Shown here: in pieces, positions 1 through 5,448 of the stretch
Numbering within the stretch: position 1 is the stretch's first letter
Layout: each line of letters begins with the position of its first letter
Assembly: GCA_002501855.1 (NCBI GenBank)
Contig: DAOM01000355.1
Coordinates: 1 to 9,544, forward strand
Direction: 5' to 3'
Origin: Candidatus Nitrosopolaris nunavutensis
GTDB lineage: Archaea; Thermoproteota; Nitrososphaeria; Nitrososphaerales; Nitrososphaeraceae
DNA: 9,544 nt
Notes under the pieces: model-generated
What the model was told of the DNA's origin: nothing
The model's database searches: none
Seen by the model: the letters and a program-made list of their open reading frames with translations, nothing else
Made by a program: the position numbers and the translations under genes

Positions 1-255
1 GAAGTAAATCATCCTGACCATACGTTGATAACTTATCCCAATCTGGGACATGCATTCTATCCCTCATCTCAGTGGTCGACTGGAATTGGACCAATCGAAC
101 AGTATGTGTTGGCAGATCTTTATGCATGGCTTGAACCTCATTCTGGTCTTTCACATTCCTATGTTACTACTACTACTGCCTCTACTATGGGAGCAAATAC
201 AAGTTCATTGAATACAAGTACGACTTCTCCTTCAAGTTCTTCTAGTAAAAGATGA
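1..255 (+). CDS. Alpha/beta hydrolase, C-terminal end (partial)
   Basis: The frame is open from the first base of the window to a TGA, so only the last 84 residues are present and the start lies outside. The piece reads HTLITYPNLGHAFYPS, then a helix-like stretch ending in YVLADLYAWLEPHSG. A GHAF/GHxF segment followed by a terminal helix is how the catalytic-His region of serine alpha/beta hydrolases (dienelactone hydrolase, prolyl oligopeptidase-like esterases) usually ends. The nucleophile and acid residues are not in view, so the substrate cannot be inferred. The last ~35 residues are almost all Thr, Ser, Ala and Asn (a TTTT run and an SSSSS run before a final KR). This is a low-complexity tail that could be a linker or a surface-exposed extension. 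The TTG at base 25 is an internal codon and not a credible start, because homology-like sequence continues upstream of it. Confidence 0.65.
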   Translation, partial: EVNHPDHTLITYPNLGHAFYPSSQWSTGIGPIEQYVLADLYAWLEPHSGLSHSYVTTTTASTMGANTSSLNTSTTSPSSSSSKR

Positions 256-261
256 TATTAA

Positions 262-522
262 AGAAAATCTTTACAGACTTCTATTGGTTTTCCTTCTCCT
301 ATTGCTGATTCCACAGCGCAAATATTATCAGTCTCAGAGGTGTTGAGACCAAAACAATGTCCTAACTGCAATGGCTCTTACCAAAAACAATTTTGGAATA
401 GAGCCTCTCACATAGATTTCTACAAGCCATATGGAATTGTAAGAAAAGGTTGGACGGCTAAAAATATGGGAGCTACTTGCAGAGAGTGGGAGGGAAGGCG
501 ACAACTGTATGCGGATAGGTAG
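262..522 (+). pseudogene. Decayed fragment resembling the C-terminal zinc ribbon of a tyrosine recombinase
   Basis: The frame is open from just after a TAA at 259 to a TAG at 520-522, with no ATG near its beginning; a GTG at 340 is the only easy start. From 340 it reads LRPKQCPNCNGSYQKQFWNR. The LRPKQCPNCN part matches my recollection of the zinc-ribbon tail of thaumarchaeal phage-type integrases, which usually continue as a KPDSxFCxKC-like second knuckle. Here the second pair of cysteines appears to be replaced: Trp and Ala stand where FCxxC would be expected. The residues after that do not resemble the family. No recombinase catalytic core (R, HxxR, Y) is present anywhere in the window, so this would be a tail remnant at best. 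It could also be a chance CPNC motif or the N-terminal finger of a transposase remnant. Bases 523-677 show nothing I can assign. Confidence 0.3.
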
Positions 523-677
523 TGGCGTAAGACCTCAACGAACTTAATCCCAACAAAAATCTACTTCCTACGACATATCTTTTCTCTGTAAGAGTATCAT
601 GGCATCAACAATAATGGCATCGAGACGACCGAATAGAAAATCATATAGGAATTAACTGATAACTATAAGGGAAGGTA

Positions 678-1637
678 TCATGTTATATGAAATACGTTGC
701 TCTTTGTATCATATCTTAAATTAGCCATGTCCAATACTTTATATCCATTATCGTGTAGATATTTCATTAATTCAGCAAACACACCTACATTGGTAGTGTA
801 GGGTACGTTGTTAACAGGACGTACGTTATGAAATGTAATTAGAGGAACAGCTCCCCCTACATTATTCCCTATTCCAGACAAGCTAATTATTCCATTACCT
901 TTGTTGTAATTACTCTGGCCTTTGAGTATCTGTCCAAAATCAGAAAATATGGAGGCATTGTTAAATAAGTCCTTTATTTCGTATCTATCAAAAGACAAAC
1001 TTCTGATAGCATACCTATTTGCGTAGGTTAGCTTGCCATCAGGTAAATATGTTTTACAGTCTGTCTGAGGATGGTTCTTAAATCCATTGCAGTTTAAGAA
1101 CATAAGTGGCTCACTACCAGTTCTTGCTAGATCATAATATTTGGCAACTGTGTTTACTACAGTGACATTGTCTGCTCCTTCATCATAAGGATATGCAAAG
1201 CTCATTGTATTATAGCCATGGTTAGCGAGGCATTGTTTTGATCCGGCTATTTCAAAATTCAATGCATTTGCTGACAAATGATTTAGATGTTTGTGTGTCA
1301 TAGTGTGTGATTCTATATCCATTCCATCACTTTGCATTGAAGCTATCTCTTGCCAATTCATAGCCCCTTTATCTGTTGTCTTGCCGCAAATTATGAAGAA
1401 AGTAGCCTTAAAGCCATATTTGTCTAAAATTGGTTTGGCATATGTGAAATCGCCTTTCCTGTTGTCATCAAAAGATAGAATTACTACTTTGGTATTAGCA
1501 ATATTGTTGCTAGATGGCGTAGGGGACAACTGACTATATGATATAGCGGGTAAAAAAAATGCGGTCGATGTGACGCTTGATAGTGCAACAACAGTAAATA
1601 CTAGTAAAGCCTGAATTCTCCATTCATTACATTCCAT
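678..1637 (-). CDS. Polysaccharide deacetylase (NodB/CE4 family), exported
   Basis: This 319-residue protein probably removes N-acetyl groups from an extracellular or cell-surface polysaccharide. Residues 8-36 form a hydrophobic segment ending near AFFLPAISYSQ, which would act as a signal peptide or membrane anchor, so the catalytic part lies outside the membrane. NodB-fold motifs are visible in order: SFDD at 55-58 (catalytic base and metal Asp), SHTMTH at 110-115 (metal His111 and His115), FAYPYDEG at 147-154 (motif 3 position), and ITFHNV at 268-273, which fits the late catalytic His. The usual motif-3 Arg (RxPY) seems to be Ala148. The segment between residues 180 and 260 is longer than in minimal CE4 domains. 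ATG 1635-1637 is the best start because it places the hydrophobic segment at the N terminus and no other Met follows for about 80 residues. The gene is divergent from the 70-residue gene at 1808, and a TATA-like element lies about 31-42 bases upstream. Confidence 0.85.
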   Translation of the reverse strand: MECNEWRIQALLVFTVVALSSVTSTAFFLPAISYSQLSPTPSSNNIANTKVVILSFDDNRKGDFTYAKPILDKYGFKATFFIICGKTTDKGAMNWQEIASMQSDGMDIESHTMTHKHLNHLSANALNFEIAGSKQCLANHGYNTMSFAYPYDEGADNVTVVNTVAKYYDLARTGSEPLMFLNCNGFKNHPQTDCKTYLPDGKLTYANRYAIRSLSFDRYEIKDLFNNASIFSDFGQILKGQSNYNKGNGIISLSGIGNNVGGAVPLITFHNVRPVNNVPYTTNVGVFAELMKYLHDNGYKVLDMANLRYDTKSNVFHIT

Positions 1638-1667
1638 TAAAAGTCAGAGGCTGTTTGAGGTACAGTT

Positions 1668-1679
1668 GGCTAAATATGT
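1668..1679 (-). promoter_or_regulatory. TATA-like element for the deacetylase gene
   Basis: Read on the minus strand, this is an AT-rich CATATTTA-type box about 31-42 bases upstream of the ATG at 1637. That spacing would give a short-leader transcript typical of thaumarchaeal genes. No BRE was confirmed. Confidence 0.3.
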
Positions 1680-1782
1680 TTTTGTATGTATGTGGCTTTG
1701 ATTTTAAACCAAACATTCCTTTCCTAATAGGCTGAGCAAAACACATGATTTAGACGGCGCTTACGGAGGGCATTAACTTTAA

Positions 1783-1794
1783 CTACTATTATAA
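1783..1794 (+). promoter_or_regulatory. TATA-like element for the 70-residue protein gene
   Basis: The sequence CTATTATAACC sits about 20 bases before the ATG at 1808. That is close to the 22-27 base distance expected between an archaeal TATA box and the transcription start, so the mRNA is probably leaderless. No Shine-Dalgarno sequence is visible between them, which agrees with a leaderless start. Confidence 0.4.
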
Positions 1795-1807
1795 CCTAAA
1801 TTAGGTC

Positions 1808-2020
1808 ATGGCATCAGATAGAGAACAAACAAGTTACGGATCCAATCCGTTTATCAATCCAATGGTTTTCTGGCAAAATTATTTGTCAAAATGGATCGAA
1901 GTGAATCGAGGATCATATGACAATGCAATAAAAGTGGGTGAGTATTGGTTCAAAATATTCTGGGATCCTTGGCTAAGAGGAGTAAGCGCGGAACAAAAAG
2001 AAACGGCAAGAGTGGAGTAG
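1808..2020 (+). CDS. Small aromatic-rich conserved-type protein (70 aa), function unknown
   Basis: This is an intact 70-residue ORF from an ATG with a TATA-like box about 20 bases upstream. The core (residues 13-57) is rich in Trp and other aromatics: Trp at 22, 29, 47, 52 and 55, plus Phe and Tyr at 21, 25, 37, 46, 48 and 51. These are arranged as two likely amphipathic helices around a GSYDNAIKVGEYW segment. The ends are charged and polar. There is no signal peptide, transmembrane segment or cysteine. The pattern NPxxFWQxYLxxW...YWFKIFWDPWL looks like a family I associate with Nitrososphaerales, and is loosely like the helical segments of phasins or PhaE-type PHA synthase subunits. No phaC is present here, so that link is only a suggestion. 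It stands alone, divergent from the deacetylase. Confidence 0.65.
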   Translation: MASDREQTSYGSNPFINPMVFWQNYLSKWIEVNRGSYDNAIKVGEYWFKIFWDPWLRGVSAEQKETARVE

Positions 2021-2234
2021 TTAAACCTCTACATTTCCTTTGAAGTCTCTTTATAGAGTATCACAAAAAACAACCATATTTGTTAACGATACTATTTTTG
2101 AGGAATTATTGCTATTGCTTGAATTCTAAATGTAACGCCAAAGGCGAAGTGTGACTTATCTAGTTACTTAGGTGGTTGCATTTTTTGCTCCCGAAGGCTT
2201 AACTGGGACACGCCTTAGAATAATGTTTTGACGT
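2021..2234. other. Intergenic, no gene recognised
   Basis: This stretch is AT-rich with a minimal CGCC-AAA-GGCG hairpin at 2136-2146. The hairpin is too short to name and has no following T-run, so I do not call it a terminator. On the minus strand, short open pieces exist, but none resembles a family I recognise. Confidence 0.4.
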
Positions 2235-2375
2235 ATGATCGTGGCAGCAAATGAGCTAGCCTTACTGAGAGACGCGATTAATCATGAATTGGAGGATGAA
2301 TTTCAGCGATTAAAGATAATTCTCTTGAACACCAATACCGAACGAAGAGACTATGTCCTGTTAAAAGTATATTAG
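2235..2375 (+). CDS. Possible small ORF (46 aa), unknown
   Basis: An ATG-to-TAG frame encodes a 46-residue, mostly helical and charged peptide beginning MIVAANELALLRDAINHELE. The composition (alternating hydrophobic and acidic/basic positions over residues 6-45) looks more like real coding than random AT-rich DNA. The C-terminal half could continue an amphipathic helix. There is no strong TATA box or Shine-Dalgarno sequence, no recognisable domain, and the neighbourhood is a decay zone. It may therefore be the N-terminal remnant of a longer gene. Treat as uncertain. Confidence 0.25.
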   Translation: MIVAANELALLRDAINHELEDEFQRLKIILLNTNTERRDYVLLKVY

Positions 2376-2430
2376 GATGTTCTGCGTTATATATGATATC
2401 CGACTGACCGAAACAGAAGGATGATCCATC

Positions 2431-2676
2431 ATGCAAACTTCCGTATTAGGTAAAGGCCTAGTACGTCCACGGAAATGCATGGTTGTCATACTAGGAATAA
2501 TAGGTGAACCGCTAGTTCGAAAGAAATGGTGTGTAGTCCAGACCTAGGATGGTAAGGGCAAACCACATGGCTGTTTGGAACCTACGAAGGCAGTCACGCA
2601 GGGAAAGCCACATGTCTTCGAGAATCAGTCGGATGTTCCTAAATTAAATCGAAGAATCCTATTGAAATATAATTAA
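2431..2676 (+). pseudogene. Interrupted reading frame, possibly a mobile-element tail
   Basis: From ATG 2431 one frame runs to TAA 2674-2676 with a single TAG at 2545-2547. The downstream half reads KGKPHGCLEPTKAVTQGKP and ends in a basic tail NRRILLKYN. The arrangement loosely recalls the degenerate C-terminal tail and right end of IS200/IS605-type tnpB genes, but no OrfB catalytic or zinc-finger motif is visible. The identification is weak. The same region contains a repeated CCACATG (around 2564 and 2608) and a GGAAC/GTTCC pair flanking it. The alternative is non-coding DNA or an RNA. Its TAA immediately adjoins the end of the NHL remnant on the opposite strand. Confidence 0.2.
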
Positions 2677-2853
2677 GCCGTTACTGGCCTTTCAAGACGA
2701 TTGTTACCAATATCGGTTACGTACACATTTTTTCTAGATCTCGTCCTCGTCAATACTTCTTGGAGTCACCTGAACGAAAGGAACCCCTTTTTGTAATGAA
2801 GGTCCCATTGTTAGCAAACTTTTCAACACGGTCGTTTCCCCATGTCAGTTATG
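2673..2853 (-). pseudogene. Remnant of an NHL-repeat (six-bladed beta-propeller) gene
   Basis: Two consecutive propeller blades are readable on the minus strand in two different frames. In the first (2827 down to 2750) the translation is VEKFANNGTFITKRGSF, then RSGDSKKY and a TGA stop. It is preceded in frame by WGNDR, where NHL repeats normally read GNDR. In the second frame (2729 down to 2673) it reads NVYVTDIGNNRLERPVTA and stops. The pattern (VYVTDxGNNRxxxF, then xxxGTFxxxWGSxGSGD) is the signature of NHL repeats, which build extracellular or periplasmic beta-propellers and are abundant in soil thaumarchaea. The two blades are out of frame by a frameshift near 2730-2750, and stops close both. 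No signal peptide or remaining blades are present, so this is a dead fragment of a larger gene. Confidence 0.65.
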
Positions 2854-2858
2854 ACACA

Positions 2859-2871
2859 ATTTATATAATTA
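2859..2871 (+). promoter_or_regulatory. TATA-like element for the zinc-ribbon protein gene
   Basis: An ATTTATATAATT box is centred about 25 bases before the ATG at 2890, the expected TATA-to-start distance, so the transcript should be leaderless. This supports the ATG at 2890 or the one at 2896 over any upstream start. Confidence 0.45.
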
Positions 2872-2889
2872 TGCTGTTTATTATCTGAA

Positions 2890-3180
2890 ATGGGGATGGC
2901 AGATAATTCACGAGGGGAGATGTCTGCAAAAAAGGTTTACCCAGAAAAAGGAAACCCAAAGGAAAAAGAGAACATATTCATTTTATGTGACACAAGTTTC
3001 TGGTGTGCAGCGTACTTTGGTAAGTTTATGTTGCCTGTGGAAGATAGATGTCCCATTTGTTTGACTACAGAACTTTCAAGCTTCCCAATATTATCTAACG
3101 AATCATTTACTTTTGATTATGATCAAAAATATGGCGTTGACTTAAAGTTTGGGTCAAGAATGAATATGAAAAGTATCTAG
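2890..3180 (+). CDS. Small four-cysteine (zinc-ribbon-like) protein, 96 aa
   Basis: This intact ORF has four cysteines at 33, 39, 54 and 57 (C-x5-C-x14-C-x2-C, the last pair as CPIC). This is a plausible zinc-binding knuckle pair. It is followed by the segment ELSSFPILSNESFTFDYDQ and a short basic end. Residues 1-28 are polar and probably disordered. I recall similar proteins, with CDxCYWC and CPQC cores followed by LSSFPIxxNESFTF, as conserved hypothetical proteins in Nitrososphaerales. The function is unknown; zinc-ribbon proteins of this size often bind nucleic acid or partner proteins, which is inference. The first cysteine spacing is slightly unusual (C-x5-C, with Ser or Phe where an extra Cys might sit). 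ATG 2890 and ATG 2896 are both possible starts. The gene is monocistronic, with an upstream TATA-like box. Confidence 0.7.
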   Translation: MGMADNSRGEMSAKKVYPEKGNPKEKENIFILCDTSFWCAAYFGKFMLPVEDRCPICLTTELSSFPILSNESFTFDYDQKYGVDLKFGSRMNMKSI

Positions 3181-3392
3181 AAAAGATGCTTTTGATTGAA
3201 GAATCGACGAACTATTTCTGAGATAACAATTGAAAGATAGAATAAATGGAGGACTTTAGTCTTTAGGCATGTTGCTTCACTGCCACAGCTATTTAGTTAA
3301 TTGGCGAGGCGAGGAATTTTCGATTATGTCGTTCCATGGGAATTTGTCATATATTATCTTGTTATTATACATATTTGTGTTTTTGTTGAAAT
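3181..3392. other. Intergenic upstream region of the MBL gene
   Basis: No open frame or RNA is recognisable between the zinc-ribbon gene and the promoter of the MBL gene. The composition becomes strongly AT-rich towards 3340-3450, consistent with promoter DNA. Confidence 0.4.
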
Positions 3393-3402
3393 GTTTATAA
3401 AT
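3393..3402 (+). promoter_or_regulatory. TATA-like element of the MBL-fold gene
   Basis: GTTTATAAATTG, preceded by a purine-rich GAAATG that could act as BRE, would place transcription start near 3424, giving a ~24-base leader to ATG 3448. A second TATATATAG at 3435-3443 lies only about 10 bases before the ATG and would start transcription inside the gene, so the upstream box is preferred. Confidence 0.35.
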
Positions 3403-3408
3403 TGATAA

Positions 3409-3430
3409 ATCGATATCTATTTATATCGAT
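3409..3430. promoter_or_regulatory. Operator-like palindrome in the MBL promoter
   Basis: ATCGATAT and ATATCGAT form a perfect 8-bp inverted repeat separated by CTATTT. The dyad lies just downstream of the TATA-like box and overlaps the predicted start site, where a bound dimeric regulator would block polymerase. The AT-richness makes chance dyads common, but two CG-containing arms in this setting are notable. No regulator gene is adjacent that would obviously match it. Confidence 0.35.
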
Positions 3431-3447
3431 ATGTGTATATATAGAAT

Positions 3448-4842
3448 ATGCAAAGAACACTTACTACCCCAGAAAAGACTACCCAATTATTGGTAAGAAT
3501 TAATGGGACGTTACCGAATATTTCCACGATGGATGACGAACAAAAATCTGAAAGAGCTGCAGAAATAAAACGAAAGGAAATAATTGCAAATACTTCTTGT
3601 TCTATATTCAGCACATCTCCTCCTGCTGCTGATAGCAGCGGTGCGAACACAAATTTTCATCTTCTAGTTGATGTGGGTGAAGGTGTTGTTGAGAGCTTGG
3701 AAAAAAGTGGAACTGATGTTACGTCTGCTCAATCAAAAATAATAATATCTGATATTCCAAATGCTGTCCTGATTACACACTCTCATGATGATCAGGTAAA
3801 AGACCTTCCTAAGCTTTTCAATAAGGTTGTGGACGGATCTGATAAGGTCAGTGTATATTGCACCAAAGAGTGTTGTGACCAAATTATGAGCAAATTTCCT
3901 CAACTGGCAGAAAGACGATCAGCTTTTAACATCATAGAACCAAAAAAGCCCTTTACAACTGGTCCATTTACGGTAACACCGGTTGTTGCAAATCACGGTG
4001 ATAATTCCACTCCAAGCTCTGTAATTTATGTTGTCAAGTATCAAGACAAAAAGATCATTATGGGTTGGGACTTCCTCTCCTTACCTAATGCAGACGAGAA
4101 TTTGTTGTGGAACCCGGATCTTTTAGTCTTAGGCACACACACTTACAACCCACATCCCGAATCAGGGATGATCTCTGTAATTGAGGCATACGAGCTTGTA
4201 AGGAGATGGAATGCAAAGGAGAGCTATCTTGTCCAATATAGTGGCTTATTAGATTTTAAGGAGAGTAAAAACGAATGGTTCAAAGGTCCTTCTAAGGCAA
4301 TGACAACAACAGAACTGCAAAGAAATATTGATTCTCATCTGAAAGTTAGCGGAGATAATGGTAGATTTAGAATAACAGTTGCAAATGAAGGAATGCTCTG
4401 GGCTGCTAAAGAGGATTCACACCTGCATGAAGCGGAAAATAATAAAGACCCTATTGGAAGCGTCATTGAAGTAGAGGGCCTTCAGAAGTATACTTTCAAG
4501 ATAGAGAAAGACAGCAAAGTAGACAAATTGAGAGTAATGATAGAAGACAGGATTAACAGATACTCTATGCAATTTGACAGACCTCATAAGGATAAGGGTA
4601 ATGAGTTTATTATTCGTGGTGAGGGAGAACAGGGTACGTTCTCTAAAGGTCCAGCATTAAAAATGGAATTAGTTCATTCAGAGTCAAAAGGTACTCCTTC
4701 CGCGTTGAAGATACTGGCAGACAAGGGTAATATACTCAAAGGGACAAAGGATGTCTTCCATGATGACATATTGATAAGTGATTTCGATGCAAATAGACTT
4801 AAAAAATACTTCCAAGAAAACTTTGTCGCAAGCAGTAAGTAG
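3448..4842 (+). CDS. Metallo-beta-lactamase-fold protein with an extra C-terminal domain
   Basis: This 464-residue protein has the MBL hydrolase fold across about residues 12-320: VDVGEG at 74-79, ITHSHDDQ at 109-116 (HxHxD with His111, His113 and Asp115), NHGD at 182-185 (His183), MGWDFL at 205-210 (Asp208, bridging ligand position), and a GTHTYNPHP segment at 229-237. PhnP/RNase Z-like members of this superfamily hydrolyse phosphodiesters or related esters using two metals. Here the last position of HxHxDH is Gln116, and the late His expected in the LxHYSG-like segment is Gln263 (LVQYSG). One or both metal sites may therefore be altered. Residues ~335-464 form an additional domain of unknown fold, ending DANRLKKYFQEN. 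There is no signal peptide, so the protein is cytoplasmic. ATG 3448 is preferred because the TTQLLVRING strand upstream of Met28 looks like the first beta-strand; Met28 is the alternative. The substrate is not predictable. Confidence 0.75.
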   Translation: MQRTLTTPEKTTQLLVRINGTLPNISTMDDEQKSERAAEIKRKEIIANTSCSIFSTSPPAADSSGANTNFHLLVDVGEGVVESLEKSGTDVTSAQSKIIISDIPNAVLITHSHDDQVKDLPKLFNKVVDGSDKVSVYCTKECCDQIMSKFPQLAERRSAFNIIEPKKPFTTGPFTVTPVVANHGDNSTPSSVIYVVKYQDKKIIMGWDFLSLPNADENLLWNPDLLVLGTHTYNPHPESGMISVIEAYELVRRWNAKESYLVQYSGLLDFKESKNEWFKGPSKAMTTTELQRNIDSHLKVSGDNGRFRITVANEGMLWAAKEDSHLHEAENNKDPIGSVIEVEGLQKYTFKIEKDSKVDKLRVMIEDRINRYSMQFDRPHKDKGNEFIIRGEGEQGTFSKGPALKMELVHSESKGTPSALKILADKGNILKGTKDVFHDDILISDFDANRLKKYFQENFVASSK

Positions 4843-4857
4843 GGTATTATGGATTCA

Positions 4858-4893
4858 CTCTATATGTTTGTATAGTGGTATCTCCTTATAGAG
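4858..4893. repeat. Inverted repeat upstream of the RHH-like gene
   Basis: CTCTATA (4858-4864) and TATAGAG (4887-4893) are perfect 7-bp inverted arms 22 bases apart, directly before the small gene at 4906. This is the position where an RHH antitoxin could autoregulate its promoter. The left arm overlaps a TATA-like sequence at about 4861. It could also be chance in AT-rich DNA. Confidence 0.25.
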
Positions 4894-4905
4894 CAGGTGG
4901 GTAAA

Positions 4906-5067
4906 ATGAATATAGTCGTAGAAGATGACATCGAAGAACGATTTAGAAGGACAGTGGCCAATACTAAAGGCTTCAGGAAAGGAAATATCAGTATAGCGTT
5001 ACAAGAAGCAATAGAACTATGGATAAAAGAGCAGACAAGGCGTAAATCACCAAAGGACGGAGAGTAA
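4906..5067 (+). CDS. Small ribbon-helix-helix-like protein, possible antitoxin (53 aa)
   Basis: This intact ATG-to-TAA frame begins MNIVVEDDIEERFRRTVANT, a pattern seen in RHH proteins: a short beta strand (residues 2-5), helix A (7-20), then KGFRKGNISIALQEAIELWI as the second helix. The KG/RKGN turn followed by an ALxEAIxLWI helix matches small RHH proteins found next to PIN toxins in thaumarchaea. The protein is basic at its C terminus (KEQTRRKSPK). A GGTGG sequence a few bases before the ATG could be a weak Shine-Dalgarno site. An ATG overlapping the TAA (TAATG at 5065-5069) would start a following gene, but that frame stops after nine codons. A remnant of a PIN-type toxin follows nearby, so the RHH gene is probably the surviving half of a decayed toxin-antitoxin pair. 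Function as a DNA-binding autoregulator is inferred. Confidence 0.55.
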   Translation: MNIVVEDDIEERFRRTVANTKGFRKGNISIALQEAIELWIKEQTRRKSPKDGE

Positions 5068-5127
5068 TGTCAATTTCTATAGGTACTGTCTTGTAGTGAC
5101 ACCATAGCGCCGAGGAATTGGCATGGT

Positions 5128-5229
5128 ACCACTCACTCAAATACAGACTCGGATGTTATTACTATTCTAATGAAGGATAGAAGACAAGTGCACAATACAT
5201 TATCTTTTTTTAACAGACTTTACCTTTAA
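5128..5229 (+). pseudogene. Remnant of a PIN-domain (VapC-type) toxin
   Basis: One frame reads DSDVITILMKDRRQVHNTLS followed by FFNRLYL and a TAA at 5227-5229. VapC PIN domains start with a (hydrophobic)DTDVI/DSDVI motif whose first Asp binds metal. They continue with a helix carrying (K/R)x(R/K)-type residues (compare LIDSDVIITLMKGR), so the beginning of a PIN fold is plausible. The sequence upstream of the motif lacks a Met and the usual hydrophobic strand, and the remaining PIN acidic residues never appear in frame. The preceding RHH-like gene is a typical antitoxin partner, which raises the likelihood. The match is short, so confidence is limited. Confidence 0.35.
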
Positions 5230-5357
5230 GATCTGGTATTCCAAGACGGACTACGACGGAGGAACTGGATTTGAGCAAGTAGCAGAAAACTAGGATTATG
5301 AAGAAGAAACCTACGACAGTGATGCGCAGCGAAGATGGATGGAGGAAAAGGATTGAT
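5216..5357 (+). pseudogene. Interrupted acidic coding-like fragment
   Basis: A frame read from about 5216 gives DFTFKIWYSKTDYDGGTGFE, then QVAEN and a TAG at 5291-5293. Immediately afterwards, in the same frame, it reads DYEEETYDSDAQRRWMEEKD and ends at TGA 5355-5357. The strongly acidic, aromatic composition and continuity across the single TAG suggest one decayed or mis-stopped small gene rather than two. No start codon is present. It overlaps the tail of the PIN-like remnant in another frame. The TGATG at 5355-5359 could have coupled translation to a next frame beginning MSTTPLGDFNVN, which stops after 22 codons. No family is recognised. Confidence 0.3.
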
Positions 5358-5374
5358 GTCTACTACTCCCCTTG

Positions 5375-5419
5375 GAGACTTTAATGTAAATGTAAATGTG
5401 ATTGATAATGTGAAGTCTC
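5375..5419. repeat. Inverted repeat around an AATGTA-rich stretch
   Basis: GAGACTT (5375-5381) pairs with AAGTCTC (5413-5419), enclosing repeated AATGTA units near 5383-5400. This may be a weak RNA stem, or a trace of the eroded gene. No function is assigned. Confidence 0.2.
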
Positions 5420-5448
5420 GGTAGCTTGAGAAGTGCTAGTGAATTACA

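Noticed and set aside
1291..1533. 80-residue open frame on the plus strand
   Set aside because: It lies entirely antisense to the deacetylase gene, whose motifs prove the minus-strand frame.
2136..2146. CGCC-AAA-GGCG hairpin as a terminator of the 70-residue gene
   Set aside because: The stem is 4 bp with no T-run, and it lies over 110 bases after the stop codon.
3417..3650. 77-residue minus-strand frame
   Set aside because: It is antisense to the start and promoter of the MBL gene, with hydrophobic composition typical of antisense shadows.
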